Shown here: positions 1 through 5,775 of the stretch, in pieces
Layout of the letters: each line of letters starts with the position of its first letter
Position numbering within the stretch: position 1 is the stretch's first letter
DNA from: an uncultured Treponema sp.
GTDB taxonomy: Bacteria; Spirochaetota; Spirochaetia; Treponematales; Treponemataceae
Length of the DNA: 9,228 nucleotides
Assembly (NCBI GenBank): GCA_905236465.1
Contig: CAJOQA010000116.1
Location: forward strand, 1 to 9,228
Direction: 5' to 3'
Program-made: the position numbers and the translations under genes
Notes under the pieces: generated by a model
Seen by the model: the letters and a program-made list of their open reading frames with translations, nothing else
Told to the model about the DNA's origin: nothing
Database searches by the model: none

Positions 1-336
1 GAAGCTAAGCTTTATGCTGACTTGCTTGACTCTGGCAAGATAGAAGATTACGTAGAAAAGCATCCTAACATGACAGAAGATGATATTTATGCCTATGCAG
101 AGGTCTTGCGCCGCTCCTATAAGTTGGATGCCCGTACTTTGCGCAAACTGATACGCAATCAGTGTGACCATGCAAAACCAGCCCGCCTTTATGACTTAGA
201 TTATGATTTGCAGTTAAAAGAAGCTTTAAGTATTCTTAAGTCAGAAAATTTTAAGAGCCTTATGTCTAGCACAAAGACCCTAAAAGATTTGCTTGACGAA
301 GGGGATGGCAAAGATACAGATAAAGAGCGTAAGTAA
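1..336 (+). CDS. C-terminal tail of an S41-family C-terminal processing protease (partial, 5' end outside window)
   Basis: The reading frame is open from base 1 and ends with TAA at 334-336, so about 111 C-terminal residues are visible. The TTG at 22 is an internal codon, not the start. The segment is a charged helical tail with the motifs HPNMTEDDIYAYA, LRRSYKLDARTLRKLI and ARLYDLDYDLQL followed by EALSIL. This looks like the tail I associate with treponemal S41 (Ctp/Tsp) proteases, which cleave C-termini of periplasmic or exported proteins. The PDZ domain and Ser/Lys dyad would lie upstream and cannot be seen. The family call is therefore by resemblance of the tail only. The stop is 2 nt before rsmE, suggesting co-transcription. 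Confidence 0.65.
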   Translation, partial: EAKLYADLLDSGKIEDYVEKHPNMTEDDIYAYAEVLRRSYKLDARTLRKLIRNQCDHAKPARLYDLDYDLQLKEALSILKSENFKSLMSSTKTLKDLLDEGDGKDTDKERK

Positions 337-338
337 AA

Positions 339-1136
339 GTGCGGCAGTTTATTGCTGAAGATGATTTAGATTCTTCTGGTTGCTTAAGGGTAGAAGGAAA
401 AAAGTCTCATTACTTAACTAATGTTCTTCGTTTGCAAGTAGGAGATATGGTTGATGTGCGCCTAAAAGATTCTACCCTTGTTCAGATGACCCTTAGCCAC
501 ATAGACAAAAGTCATAAATACGTGCTCTTGCAACTTGCCGCTAGTAGGCGGGTTGGACCGCTTCCCCAAAAGAATGATGCCAATATTTATCTTTTTCAAT
601 TTGTAGCTAAACCTGCAAAAATGGATTTGATTATCCGTCAGGCAGTTGAATGTGGGGTTGCTGCAGTTATCTTGGTGGAAGGGGACTTTTGCCAGAAGGG
701 ACCGGTAGAAGCTGCAAAAAAACACGGTCAGTCGGATAGCGACCGGTGGCAAAAGATTATAACTGAAGCTAGGCAGCAGTCAGGCTCTCCTGTGGAGACT
801 AAAATTTTCCCCTGTCTCCCTGTTGAAAAAGCTCTTGATTTATGGCAAAATCAATTCGGAAAAAATGGTTGCGGAATAGTTCTTTACGAAAGGACAGAAC
901 AAACTCAACCTTTGCATAAGATAATTTGGGAAAACAAGGACGCTAAGAACTTTGCCCTTTTTGTAGGGGCTGAAGGCGGTATTTCCCCTAAAGAAATTGA
1001 TATTTTGTGCAAGGCCGGCATTTTTCCGGTGCATTTTAATACTAATATATTGCGATGTGAAACTGCCGCTCTTTACGGTCTTGCAGCGTTGCAGTGTACA
1101 CAAATGGAGCAAAATATATGGCAATTCAAAGAATAA
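339..1136 (+). CDS. rsmE: 16S rRNA (uracil-1498-N3)-methyltransferase RsmE
   Basis: This 265-aa protein starts at GTG, 2 nt after the preceding stop; only a weak AAAGAG (322-327) precedes it, so translational coupling is likely. RsmE is a SPOUT-class methyltransferase that uses SAM to methylate N3 of U1498 in the 16S rRNA decoding region. The N-terminal part (about 1-75) is the PUA-like RNA-binding domain. The SPOUT domain follows, with KMDLIIRQAVECGV (94-107), RWQKIITEARQQSG (136-149), the SAM-knot motif GAEGGIS (210-216) and ILRCETAAL (237-245), which match the family's GPEGG and ILR.ETA motifs. Two small departures are S150, where the family usually has Arg after QSG, and A211 for Pro in GPEGG. 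Length is normal. The 3' end overlaps the next gene by 19 nt. Confidence 0.93.
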   Translation: MRQFIAEDDLDSSGCLRVEGKKSHYLTNVLRLQVGDMVDVRLKDSTLVQMTLSHIDKSHKYVLLQLAASRRVGPLPQKNDANIYLFQFVAKPAKMDLIIRQAVECGVAAVILVEGDFCQKGPVEAAKKHGQSDSDRWQKIITEARQQSGSPVETKIFPCLPVEKALDLWQNQFGKNGCGIVLYERTEQTQPLHKIIWENKDAKNFALFVGAEGGISPKEIDILCKAGIFPVHFNTNILRCETAALYGLAALQCTQMEQNIWQFKE

Positions 1137-1861
1137 ATATATTGGGTGTAGGTGTGGACTTGTGCCCACCAGAGGAACTTGAAGAAAAAATTCTTGATAT
1201 GCTTAACAAGCCTGGTGCTAAGCAAATAGTTTTTCTTTCCGTTTGGGATCTACTGAAGGCAAGACGGCATGGGGAATTTGCTGAATGTGTACGTAATGCT
1301 GATTTAGTTTTGCCCATAAGTAAAAGTATTTTAAGTGGGGCAAAATTTTTAAAAAAAACAGTGCCTGTTCGTTATAATCCTTTTACGACAGTAATAAATA
1401 TTCTTTCAATCCTTGAAAATCATTTTAAATCCTTGTATTTGTTAGGTGGAAGAAAAAAGACTGTAATGGCAGCTGAAAAAAATGTTTCCGCAACCTTTAA
1501 GGGCTTGCAGATTGTTGGGCGCTATGTTGGCTACTACCCTAAGAGCGTAGAAAACGACATTGTTCAGGCAATTTACAAAGCCTCTCCTTCGCTTGTACTT
1601 GTAAGTGAGGGAATAAAGGAAAAGCACTGCTGGTCATACACAAGGCGCAATAGTTTTTCTTCTAGTATCTTCTTATATTATAAAGATATAATTGGAATCT
1701 TTGGGGACAGAATCCGAAGGGTAGACGAAAAGACCTTTGACCGCGGACATGAAGTTTGGCATGAACTGCTTAGAAACCCCATAAAATTCTTTTTGCTTTT
1801 TAAATGGATATGGTATAATATATTACTGATTTGGTATAGGAGTTTTAAAAAGGAAGAATAG
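1118..1861 (+). CDS. WecG/TagA/CpsF (GT26)-like protein with missing family catalytic motifs
   Basis: This is 247 aa from ATG 1118, preceded by GGAG at 1106-1109 (8 nt spacing). An in-frame GTG at 1094 lacks a ribosome binding site and would extend into rsmE. The GT26 family transfers N-acetyl-mannosamine or similar sugars to undecaprenyl-PP-linked acceptors at the inner membrane face. The overall plan is recognisable: start of fold INILGVGVD (6-14), ADLVLP (61-66), LYLLGG (106-111), LQIVGRYVGYY (130-140), LVLVSEG (159-165), and a hydrophobic C-terminal tail (217-240, rich in Trp/Phe/Tyr) like the membrane-targeting appendage of TagA. Key positions differ: the usual P-D-G after ADLV.P is P-I-S (66-68), the T/N motif near 38-42 reads VFLSV, and G.G.PKQE..W is SEGIKEKHCW (163-172). 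Activity is therefore doubtful; it may be a divergent enzyme or a non-catalytic relative. It overlaps rsmE by 19 nt. Confidence 0.65.
   Translation: MAIQRINILGVGVDLCPPEELEEKILDMLNKPGAKQIVFLSVWDLLKARRHGEFAECVRNADLVLPISKSILSGAKFLKKTVPVRYNPFTTVINILSILENHFKSLYLLGGRKKTVMAAEKNVSATFKGLQIVGRYVGYYPKSVENDIVQAIYKASPSLVLVSEGIKEKHCWSYTRRNSFSSSIFLYYKDIIGIFGDRIRRVDEKTFDRGHEVWHELLRNPIKFFLLFKWIWYNILLIWYRSFKKEE
1811..1819 (+). promoter_or_regulatory. Possible extended -10 promoter for the AAA+ gene
   Basis: TGGTATAAT lies inside the end of the TagA-like gene, giving TATAAT at 1814-1819 with the extended TG. No good -35 is visible; TTGCTT at 1793-1798 has only a 15-nt spacer. The predicted start would be near 1826, giving a leader of about 55 nt to the ATG at 1881. 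The sequence also encodes W-Y-N, so it could be coincidental. Confidence 0.3.
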
Positions 1862-1880
1862 TTTTCAGGGGCTTTTATTG

Positions 1881-2990
1881 ATGGTCAGGCAGAAAATTTT
1901 CTTGATTTCTGATAAGAGCGATATTGAGAAATTCTGCAAGGGAAAAATCGGAACTACTTTTTCTCTTCATCGGTTTCCTGTAAAAAGTGATCTTGCCCTC
2001 TATGAGCAGTTTTGTTCAGATGCTTTTTGTGTAATAATGAATTATAATGAATTTTCCCAAGTTGATTTGATTCATCTTTTTTCTTTTATACACGACTTGT
2101 ACAAGATTTCCTTTGTTCTTTTAGCCTATGGAAATTTTGCCCTTATAGATTGTGCCGAAGATCTGCTTGCTTGGAATAGTAAAATCAGCTCTTGGCAGGA
2201 ACTGGAAAAAAAACTTGCTCCAGCTCGGTACAGAAATATTAGTGGTGGTGGAGAACTAGAAGTTACTGCTTTTTCAGAAGATACACTTCAGTATCAAATA
2301 GAATGTGCATCAAAAGATGATTCCCCTGTTTTGATTTTAGGACCATCTGGTTGCGGAAAAACTTATACTGCACGAAAAATATATTCACTTTCATCTAGAA
2401 AAAGTGGACCCTTTGTTACTGTTAATGCCGCAGAGTTTAATTCAAACCTTATAGAAAGTGAGCTCTTTGGCTCAACAAGAGGGGCCTTTACCGGTGCTGT
2501 AGAAAAGGATGGGCTTTTTGCTGCTTCTGACGGGGGCATCCTCTTTTTTGATGAGATTGCAGAGCTCCCCTTTAATTTACAGGCAAAGCTGCTTAGGGTG
2601 ATTGAAACAAAGTCCTATCACAAAGTTGGCTCATATCAAGAAAGAAAATTTGATTCTAAGTTGATTTTTGCAACAAATGCCCAGCTTTCACTTTATATAA
2701 AGGAGCAGAAATTTAGATTTGATTTATTTCAGCGTATAAGCACAATAACTGTTAATCTTTTGCCCTTGCGGAACAGGTTCAAGGACATTGAAAGTCTTGC
2801 CATAAAATTTGCTGGCCAGCATAAAAAAGTCTTAAGTCAGTCTGCAATTCAAAAGCTTTTATCGTATCAGTGGCCGGGTAATATCCGTGAGCTAAAAAAC
2901 GTAATAGACAGGGCCTGCACATTCTGCAAAGAAAATGTAAGCATTATAGATAGCGATCAGATATACTTTATGAATGTCTTTCCCCTTTGA
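1881..2990 (+). CDS. Sigma-54-interaction AAA+ ATPase without a C-terminal DNA-binding domain
   Basis: This is 369 aa from ATG 1881, with AGGGG at 1867-1871 (9 nt spacing); an adjacent in-frame TTG at 1878 is less likely. The central domain (about 125-345) is that of bacterial enhancer-binding proteins, which remodel sigma-54 RNA polymerase by ATP hydrolysis. Visible motifs are Walker A GPSGCGKT (154-161), ESELFG (192-197), the sigma-54-contacting loop GAFTGA (201-206), Walker B GGILFFDE (218-225), ATN (264-266), the arginine-finger region FRFDLFQR (278-285), LRNRFKDI (296-303) and WPGNIRELKN (331-340). The protein ends about 30 residues later, with no Fis-type helix-turn-helix. The first ~115 residues resemble a receiver fold by pattern, with N54 where a phospho-acceptor Asp would be expected; this is inference. 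No sigma-54 promoter was recognised in the window. The gene follows the TagA-like gene by 19 nt. Confidence 0.88.
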   Translation: MVRQKIFLISDKSDIEKFCKGKIGTTFSLHRFPVKSDLALYEQFCSDAFCVIMNYNEFSQVDLIHLFSFIHDLYKISFVLLAYGNFALIDCAEDLLAWNSKISSWQELEKKLAPARYRNISGGGELEVTAFSEDTLQYQIECASKDDSPVLILGPSGCGKTYTARKIYSLSSRKSGPFVTVNAAEFNSNLIESELFGSTRGAFTGAVEKDGLFAASDGGILFFDEIAELPFNLQAKLLRVIETKSYHKVGSYQERKFDSKLIFATNAQLSLYIKEQKFRFDLFQRISTITVNLLPLRNRFKDIESLAIKFAGQHKKVLSQSAIQKLLSYQWPGNIRELKNVIDRACTFCKENVSIIDSDQIYFMNVFPL

Positions 2991-3016
2991 ATAGAAATGT
3001 GAATGTGTGATATAAT
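2987..3016 (+). promoter_or_regulatory. Extended -10 promoter of the LEA14-like lipoprotein gene
   Basis: TTGAAT (2987-2992), an 18-nt spacer and TATAAT (3011-3016) preceded by TG at 3008-3009 form a sigma-70-type promoter. The -35 overlaps the stop codon of the AAA+ gene. Transcription should start near 3022-3024, so the leader would be only about 10-12 nt and would begin at or inside the Shine-Dalgarno AAGGAG (3023-3028), 5 nt before the ATG at 3034. Confidence 0.7.
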
Positions 3017-3033
3017 AGGAGCAAGGAGTTTTT

Positions 3034-4047
3034 ATGAAAAAAATTACTAAGTCATTTTTTACTGTAGCAGCTCTATCTTTTGCGGCTTTGCTTACATTCA
3101 GCTGTTCTTCATTGCAAGGTTTAATGAATGTTGCTCCAAGTCTTTCTATGCAGAATATAGGAATAAAGGGGCTGGATCTTGAGGGAATAACCTTTAACTG
3201 TAATTATACTATTACAAACCCCTATCCTGTTGCTTTTTCTATTAAAGAAGTTGCCGGAAATCTTTTGTGCGACGGTTCTGCTTATGCCAATATTTCTACC
3301 GGACAGGGAATTAGTGTCGCAGCTATGGGGTCAAAGACCAATAGCGTGAATTTTAAGATTCCCTATGACAAGATTATCTCTTTGGCAAAGGCTACAAGTT
3401 CTGGCGTAAATGCAAAGAGCTTACCATTTACTTTTGATGGCAAAGTTTCTTTGGACTTAAGCAAGGTAACGTCTGTTTCAGAACAAACTCTGTCCCTTCC
3501 TTTTACAAAGTCCTTTGATGTCCCTGTTTTTAAGCCCAGCCTCTCTGTAGCAAACGCAAGGGTTAAGGTTCCAACATTAAACGAACTTAAAGACACTTTT
3601 GTAAACAGCGGAATGGCTCTTACAAAAGCCGCAAGCCTTGCAACTTCTATTATAAGCGGTAATGGTGTTTCCGCAGATTTACTTGATGATGTTGATATTA
3701 ACTTTGACCTTCTTTTTGATTTGGATGTTGCTTCTACTGGTGGGGCAGCATGGAACTTTATAGTAAATAACTGTTCTTTACAGTCTGCTACAGGCTCTAC
3801 TTTAGCTGATGTAAGTCCTGTTTCTGCTTCAGAAATTTCAAGTAACGGAAAGGTTGCAATGAAGGCTTCCTTGAACACTTTAAAATCAGCAACATTGATA
3901 GCACAGCTTTTGAACAAGTCAGGAAGCAACCCTAAGTTTGTACTGGATTCAGGTTTGTCTTTCCCTGACTTATCCTATGCGTCTAAGCTGCCACTTGCCT
4001 ATACTTACGAGTTACCTTTAAGTTCTGTCAGCAAAGCAAGCAACTAA
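3034..4047 (+). CDS. Lipoprotein with two tandem LEA14-like (late embryogenesis abundant type 2) domains
   Basis: This 337-aa protein has a signal peptide: KK at 2-3, a hydrophobic core (8-20), and a lipobox T-F-S-C with the lipidated cysteine at C24. That pattern fits the relaxed lipobox of spirochaetes, so the product should be a membrane-anchored lipoprotein facing the periplasm or surface. Residues about 37-165 look like an LEA14/WHy beta-sandwich: GLDLEGITFNCNYTITNPYP (46-65), then alternating hydrophobic strands and KIPYDKI (108-114). A second, more diverged copy appears at about 218-330 (DINFDLLFDLDV, then VSPVSASE, and a closing SKLPLAYTYELPLSS). The linker (183-217) is helical and Ala/Ser-rich. 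Function is unknown; LEA2 folds elsewhere are linked to desiccation stress or envelope lipid and protein binding. AAGGAG at 3023-3028 supports the start. It converges with the phosphofructokinase gene, 5 nt apart. Confidence 0.8.
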   Translation: MKKITKSFFTVAALSFAALLTFSCSSLQGLMNVAPSLSMQNIGIKGLDLEGITFNCNYTITNPYPVAFSIKEVAGNLLCDGSAYANISTGQGISVAAMGSKTNSVNFKIPYDKIISLAKATSSGVNAKSLPFTFDGKVSLDLSKVTSVSEQTLSLPFTKSFDVPVFKPSLSVANARVKVPTLNELKDTFVNSGMALTKAASLATSIISGNGVSADLLDDVDINFDLLFDLDVASTGGAAWNFIVNNCSLQSATGSTLADVSPVSASEISSNGKVAMKASLNTLKSATLIAQLLNKSGSNPKFVLDSGLSFPDLSYASKLPLAYTYELPLSSVSKASN

Positions 4048-4052
4048 GACCT

Positions 4053-5330
4053 TTAGACACCAAGATGCCTGATTGAAAGGTATACCGGCAGGCCGTTTTG
4101 ATATTCAATTTTAGGCTGCCCTAAAATCAGGGGGCGGGCATAATCTAAGAATTCTTGGGTTATGTCATTGCCTGCCTGATTTATCCATTCAAGAGGCAGC
4201 TTTTTTTCCTTGTTTGCGACGTTTTCTGCTTCAGTTAAAAAATATTCTACTGCATATTGCCCGTCTTCATTTTTAATTCTTCTTAGGCAGGACATTTTTG
4301 CGCTTTCTCCGCTAAGGGCTGCCCTTGCACTTGTTTTTCCAAGCTCAAAAGATTCATTTATGTCTGTAAGTGAACTTAAGTGGGCGGAGCAACGTTGCAA
4401 GACATTCAGCTCAACTGACCGAACTTTACAGCCTATTTTTGAAGACACTAGCTTTGCAAGGTACCTGCCGGCCCCATTCAGCATTACGTGCCCAAACTGG
4501 TCCTTTATTGAGCCTGCCGCGCTGACGTAAGTTCCATCTTGGTAGTGGATGCCTTCACTCACTGCTATTATGACATGGCTTCGTGAGGTTAGTTTTTCCC
4601 TAAGGTCTGAAAGAAACTGTGTGTCTGAAAAATTTTTTTCTGGCAGGTAAATTAAGTGGGGAGCATCAGAAAAGTCTGTCCTTGCTAAAGCCGAGGCTGC
4701 CGTTAGCCAGCCTGCATTTCTCCCCATAATCTCTACTATTAGTACGCTCTTAGTGTTGTAAATGGAAGTGTCGTAAGCCATCTCCAGCATAGAAGCTGCT
4801 ATGTAGCGGGCTGCAGAGCCATAGCCAGGGGTGTGGTCGGTAACAGGCAGGTCATTGTCTATAGTTTTGGGAACTCCCATAAAACTTATGTCTGAGTCTA
4901 TGGACTTTGCATATTCGCCAAGTTTTTTTACAGTGTCCATAGAATCATTGCCACCTATATAGAAAAAGTACTTTATATTGTATTCTTTTAAGATGTTAAA
5001 AATACAAGTATAGTCATCAATCCGTTCGTAGTCAGGCAACAGTTGGTTGATTGCAGTTTGGAAGGGCTCCAGCTTGTAACGGCAAGAACCTAAATACATT
5101 GCGGGTGAAATTTTTAGTTTTTCAAGATTTTCTTCATTTATATCTAACAGGTCCTTAAAGTTGATAATGTTTCTTGAAAGGACTCCTTGAATTCCGTTTA
5201 AAGCCCCAAATATTTCTCCATCACAATTTTCCTTGAATTCAGCAATTAAACCAGCAAGTGATGCGTTTATGGCTGATGTAGGGCCACCTGACTGCGCAAT
5301 AAGGCAGTTTCCTGTATTTTTATTTTTCAT
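4053..5330 (-). CDS. pfp: Pyrophosphate-dependent 6-phosphofructokinase
   Basis: This 425-aa enzyme interconverts fructose 6-phosphate and fructose 1,6-bisphosphate, using PPi as phosphoryl donor in cytoplasmic glycolysis. Family motifs are GGPTSAIN (15-22), GGNDS (126-130), PKTIDND (154-160, with D158 as the catalytic base), MGRNAGW (202-208), SEG (258-260) and LQRCSAHLSSLTD (311-323). PPi specificity is inferred from K155 in GVPKTIDND (ATP enzymes have Gly) and D129 at the position where ATP enzymes have Gly in GGDGS. N128 replaces the first Asp of that motif, a known type of variation in this family as far as I recall. The frame is open to a TTG at 5423, but the conserved domain begins just after ATG 5330 and a consensus promoter lies between the two, so ATG 5330 is chosen. 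No Shine-Dalgarno is evident; the transcript is predicted to be leaderless. Confidence 0.93.
   Translation of the reverse strand: MKNKNTGNCLIAQSGGPTSAINASLAGLIAEFKENCDGEIFGALNGIQGVLSRNIINFKDLLDINEENLEKLKISPAMYLGSCRYKLEPFQTAINQLLPDYERIDDYTCIFNILKEYNIKYFFYIGGNDSMDTVKKLGEYAKSIDSDISFMGVPKTIDNDLPVTDHTPGYGSAARYIAASMLEMAYDTSIYNTKSVLIVEIMGRNAGWLTAASALARTDFSDAPHLIYLPEKNFSDTQFLSDLREKLTSRSHVIIAVSEGIHYQDGTYVSAAGSIKDQFGHVMLNGAGRYLAKLVSSKIGCKVRSVELNVLQRCSAHLSSLTDINESFELGKTSARAALSGESAKMSCLRRIKNEDGQYAVEYFLTEAENVANKEKKLPLEWINQAGNDITQEFLDYARPLILGQPKIEYQNGLPVYLSIRHLGV
4108..4127. repeat. Perfect 8-bp inverted repeat near the 3' end of pfp
   Basis: ATTTTAGG (4108-4115) and CCTAAAAT (4120-4127) flank the 4-nt loop CTGC. 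It is 60 nt beyond the lipoprotein stop and inside the pfp coding sequence (around residues L403-I408). Neither strand has a following T-run, so it is not a classical terminator. It may reduce read-through between the convergent genes, or it may be chance. Confidence 0.45.
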
Positions 5331-5336
5331 ATACCC

Positions 5337-5365
5337 ATTGTATGAAAGTAGGGGATAAATGTCAA
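5337..5365 (-). promoter_or_regulatory. Near-consensus promoter of pfp
   Basis: Read on the minus strand, TTGACA (5365-5360), a 17-nt spacer and TACAAT (5342-5337) match the sigma-70 consensus closely. Six bases separate the -10 from the ATG at 5330, so the expected +1 is the A of the start codon, or very close to it. An A8 run (5390-5383, minus strand) sits at about -53 to -60, where an UP-like element could act. Confidence 0.75.
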
Positions 5366-5412
5366 AGGCTATAGGTTCTCTCTTTTTTTTGGGGGAGGGA
5401 GGCCTGTATTTG

Positions 5413-5607
5413 CTACTCTTCAAAGAGCTTCTGCAAATAAAGCTTGTCTGAAAATGCCTTTTTTACATCATTGTCCCTCCCCTGGCTGTACAGGGTGTTC
5501 ATGAGTTTTGTCATTCTGTCAGTCGCAAATGATATCCCCTCGTTACGACCTATAGTAATACCCTCATTACGTCCTCGCGTTATCATTTTTTGCACGAATT
5601 TGCTCAT
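5413..5607 (-). CDS. Small 64-aa ORF: C-terminal piece of an Rpn-family protein with its own ribosome binding site
   Basis: ATG 5607 is preceded by GGAGG (5619-5615) at 7 nt, a stronger signal than several full genes here have. The 64 residues contain the four-residue repeats R-N-E-G / I-T-I-G / R-N-E-G / I-S-F-A (about 13-28) followed by a charged helix ending KLFEE. Such repeats mark the variable C-terminal domain of Rpn (PD-(D/E)XK nuclease/'transposase') proteins. In E. coli this domain is known to be translated separately as a small protein, RpnS, which inhibits the full-length toxic nuclease. The same frame continues upstream into decayed Rpn sequence, interrupted by TGA at 5638-5640. 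Whether the ORF is expressed, or is just a leftover, cannot be decided from sequence. It ends inside the region upstream of pfp. Confidence 0.45.
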   Translation of the reverse strand: MSKFVQKMITRGRNEGITIGRNEGISFATDRMTKLMNTLYSQGRDNDVKKAFSDKLYLQKLFEE

Positions 5608-5614
5608 CTGAAAA

Positions 5615-5619
5615 CCTCC
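5615..5619 (-). promoter_or_regulatory. Shine-Dalgarno GGAGG of the small Rpn C-terminal ORF
   Basis: GGAGG lies 7 nt before ATG 5607 on the minus strand and 18 nt after the in-frame TGA at 5640-5638. It makes the small ORF a plausible independent translation unit despite decay of the upstream gene. Confidence 0.5.
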
Positions 5620-5755
5620 GTTTCGCTTTTGCGTTTCTCAGATTCTTTCTGCCCTAAGGTATTCAAGCACAAGTTTAAAATCGCTACTAAATGCGTTTAT
5701 CTCTTCATCTGTAAGCCATGCTAAATTGAAAATGTTCAGTTTGTAGTCACTTACA

Positions 5756-5775
5756 AAAGTTTAGTTATAAACTTT
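5756..5775. repeat. Perfect 8-bp AT-rich inverted repeat between two gene remnants
   Basis: AAAGTTTA (5756-5763) and TAAACTTT (5768-5775) flank GTTA. The repeat covers the TAA stop (5763-5761, minus strand) that separates the upstream minus-strand remnant from the Rpn remnant. It could be a small hairpin or a trace of the rearrangement that joined them. It has no GC stem or T-tract typical of a terminator. Confidence 0.4.

Larger units (their letters stand above)
5413..5760 (-). pseudogene. Remnant of an Rpn-family / PD-(D/E)XK nuclease-transposase gene
   Basis: On the minus strand, upstream of the 64-aa ORF and in the same frame, the DNA encodes TFVSDYKLNIFNLAWLTDEE followed by INAFSSDFKLVLEYLRAERI, then TGA (5638-5640), ten more codons, and the ATG at 5607. 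The D-Y-K-L-N-I...L-T-D-E-E-I-...-F-..-D pattern is what I associate with the part of Rpn/'T_den_put_tspse' proteins that follows the nuclease core. The catalytic PD-(D/E)XK region is absent, so most of the gene has been lost. Intact members are roughly 300 aa; here about 115 codons remain. The sequence between the LEYLRA segment and the repeats is also shorter than expected, suggesting an internal deletion. Confidence 0.6.

Noticed and set aside
1094..1117. Earlier GTG start for the TagA-like gene
   Set aside because: There is no Shine-Dalgarno upstream of it, whereas ATG 1118 has GGAG 8 nt before it and matches the family start.
1757..1772. TGGCATGAACTGCTT as a sigma-54 promoter for the activator gene
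   Set aside because: The GG-to-GC spacing is two bases too short for the -24/-12 geometry, and it sits inside coding sequence.
3363..3929. A 188-codon minus-strand open frame inside the lipoprotein gene
   Set aside because: It is the antisense shadow of a gene with a signal peptide, lipobox, promoter and ribosome binding site. Its own translation shows no recognisable domain or start signal.
5331..5423. N-terminal extension of pfp to TTG 5423
   Set aside because: The extra 31 codons are not family-like (proline/lysine-rich, reading through the homopolymer tract). A consensus promoter lies inside them and there is no ribosome binding site at the TTG.
5530..5580. Short direct repeats (ATCCCCTCGTTACGACC-like, 24-nt period) as a CRISPR or iteron array
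   Set aside because: Only two units exist, and they are explained by the RNEGI-containing peptide repeat of the Rpn C-terminal region.
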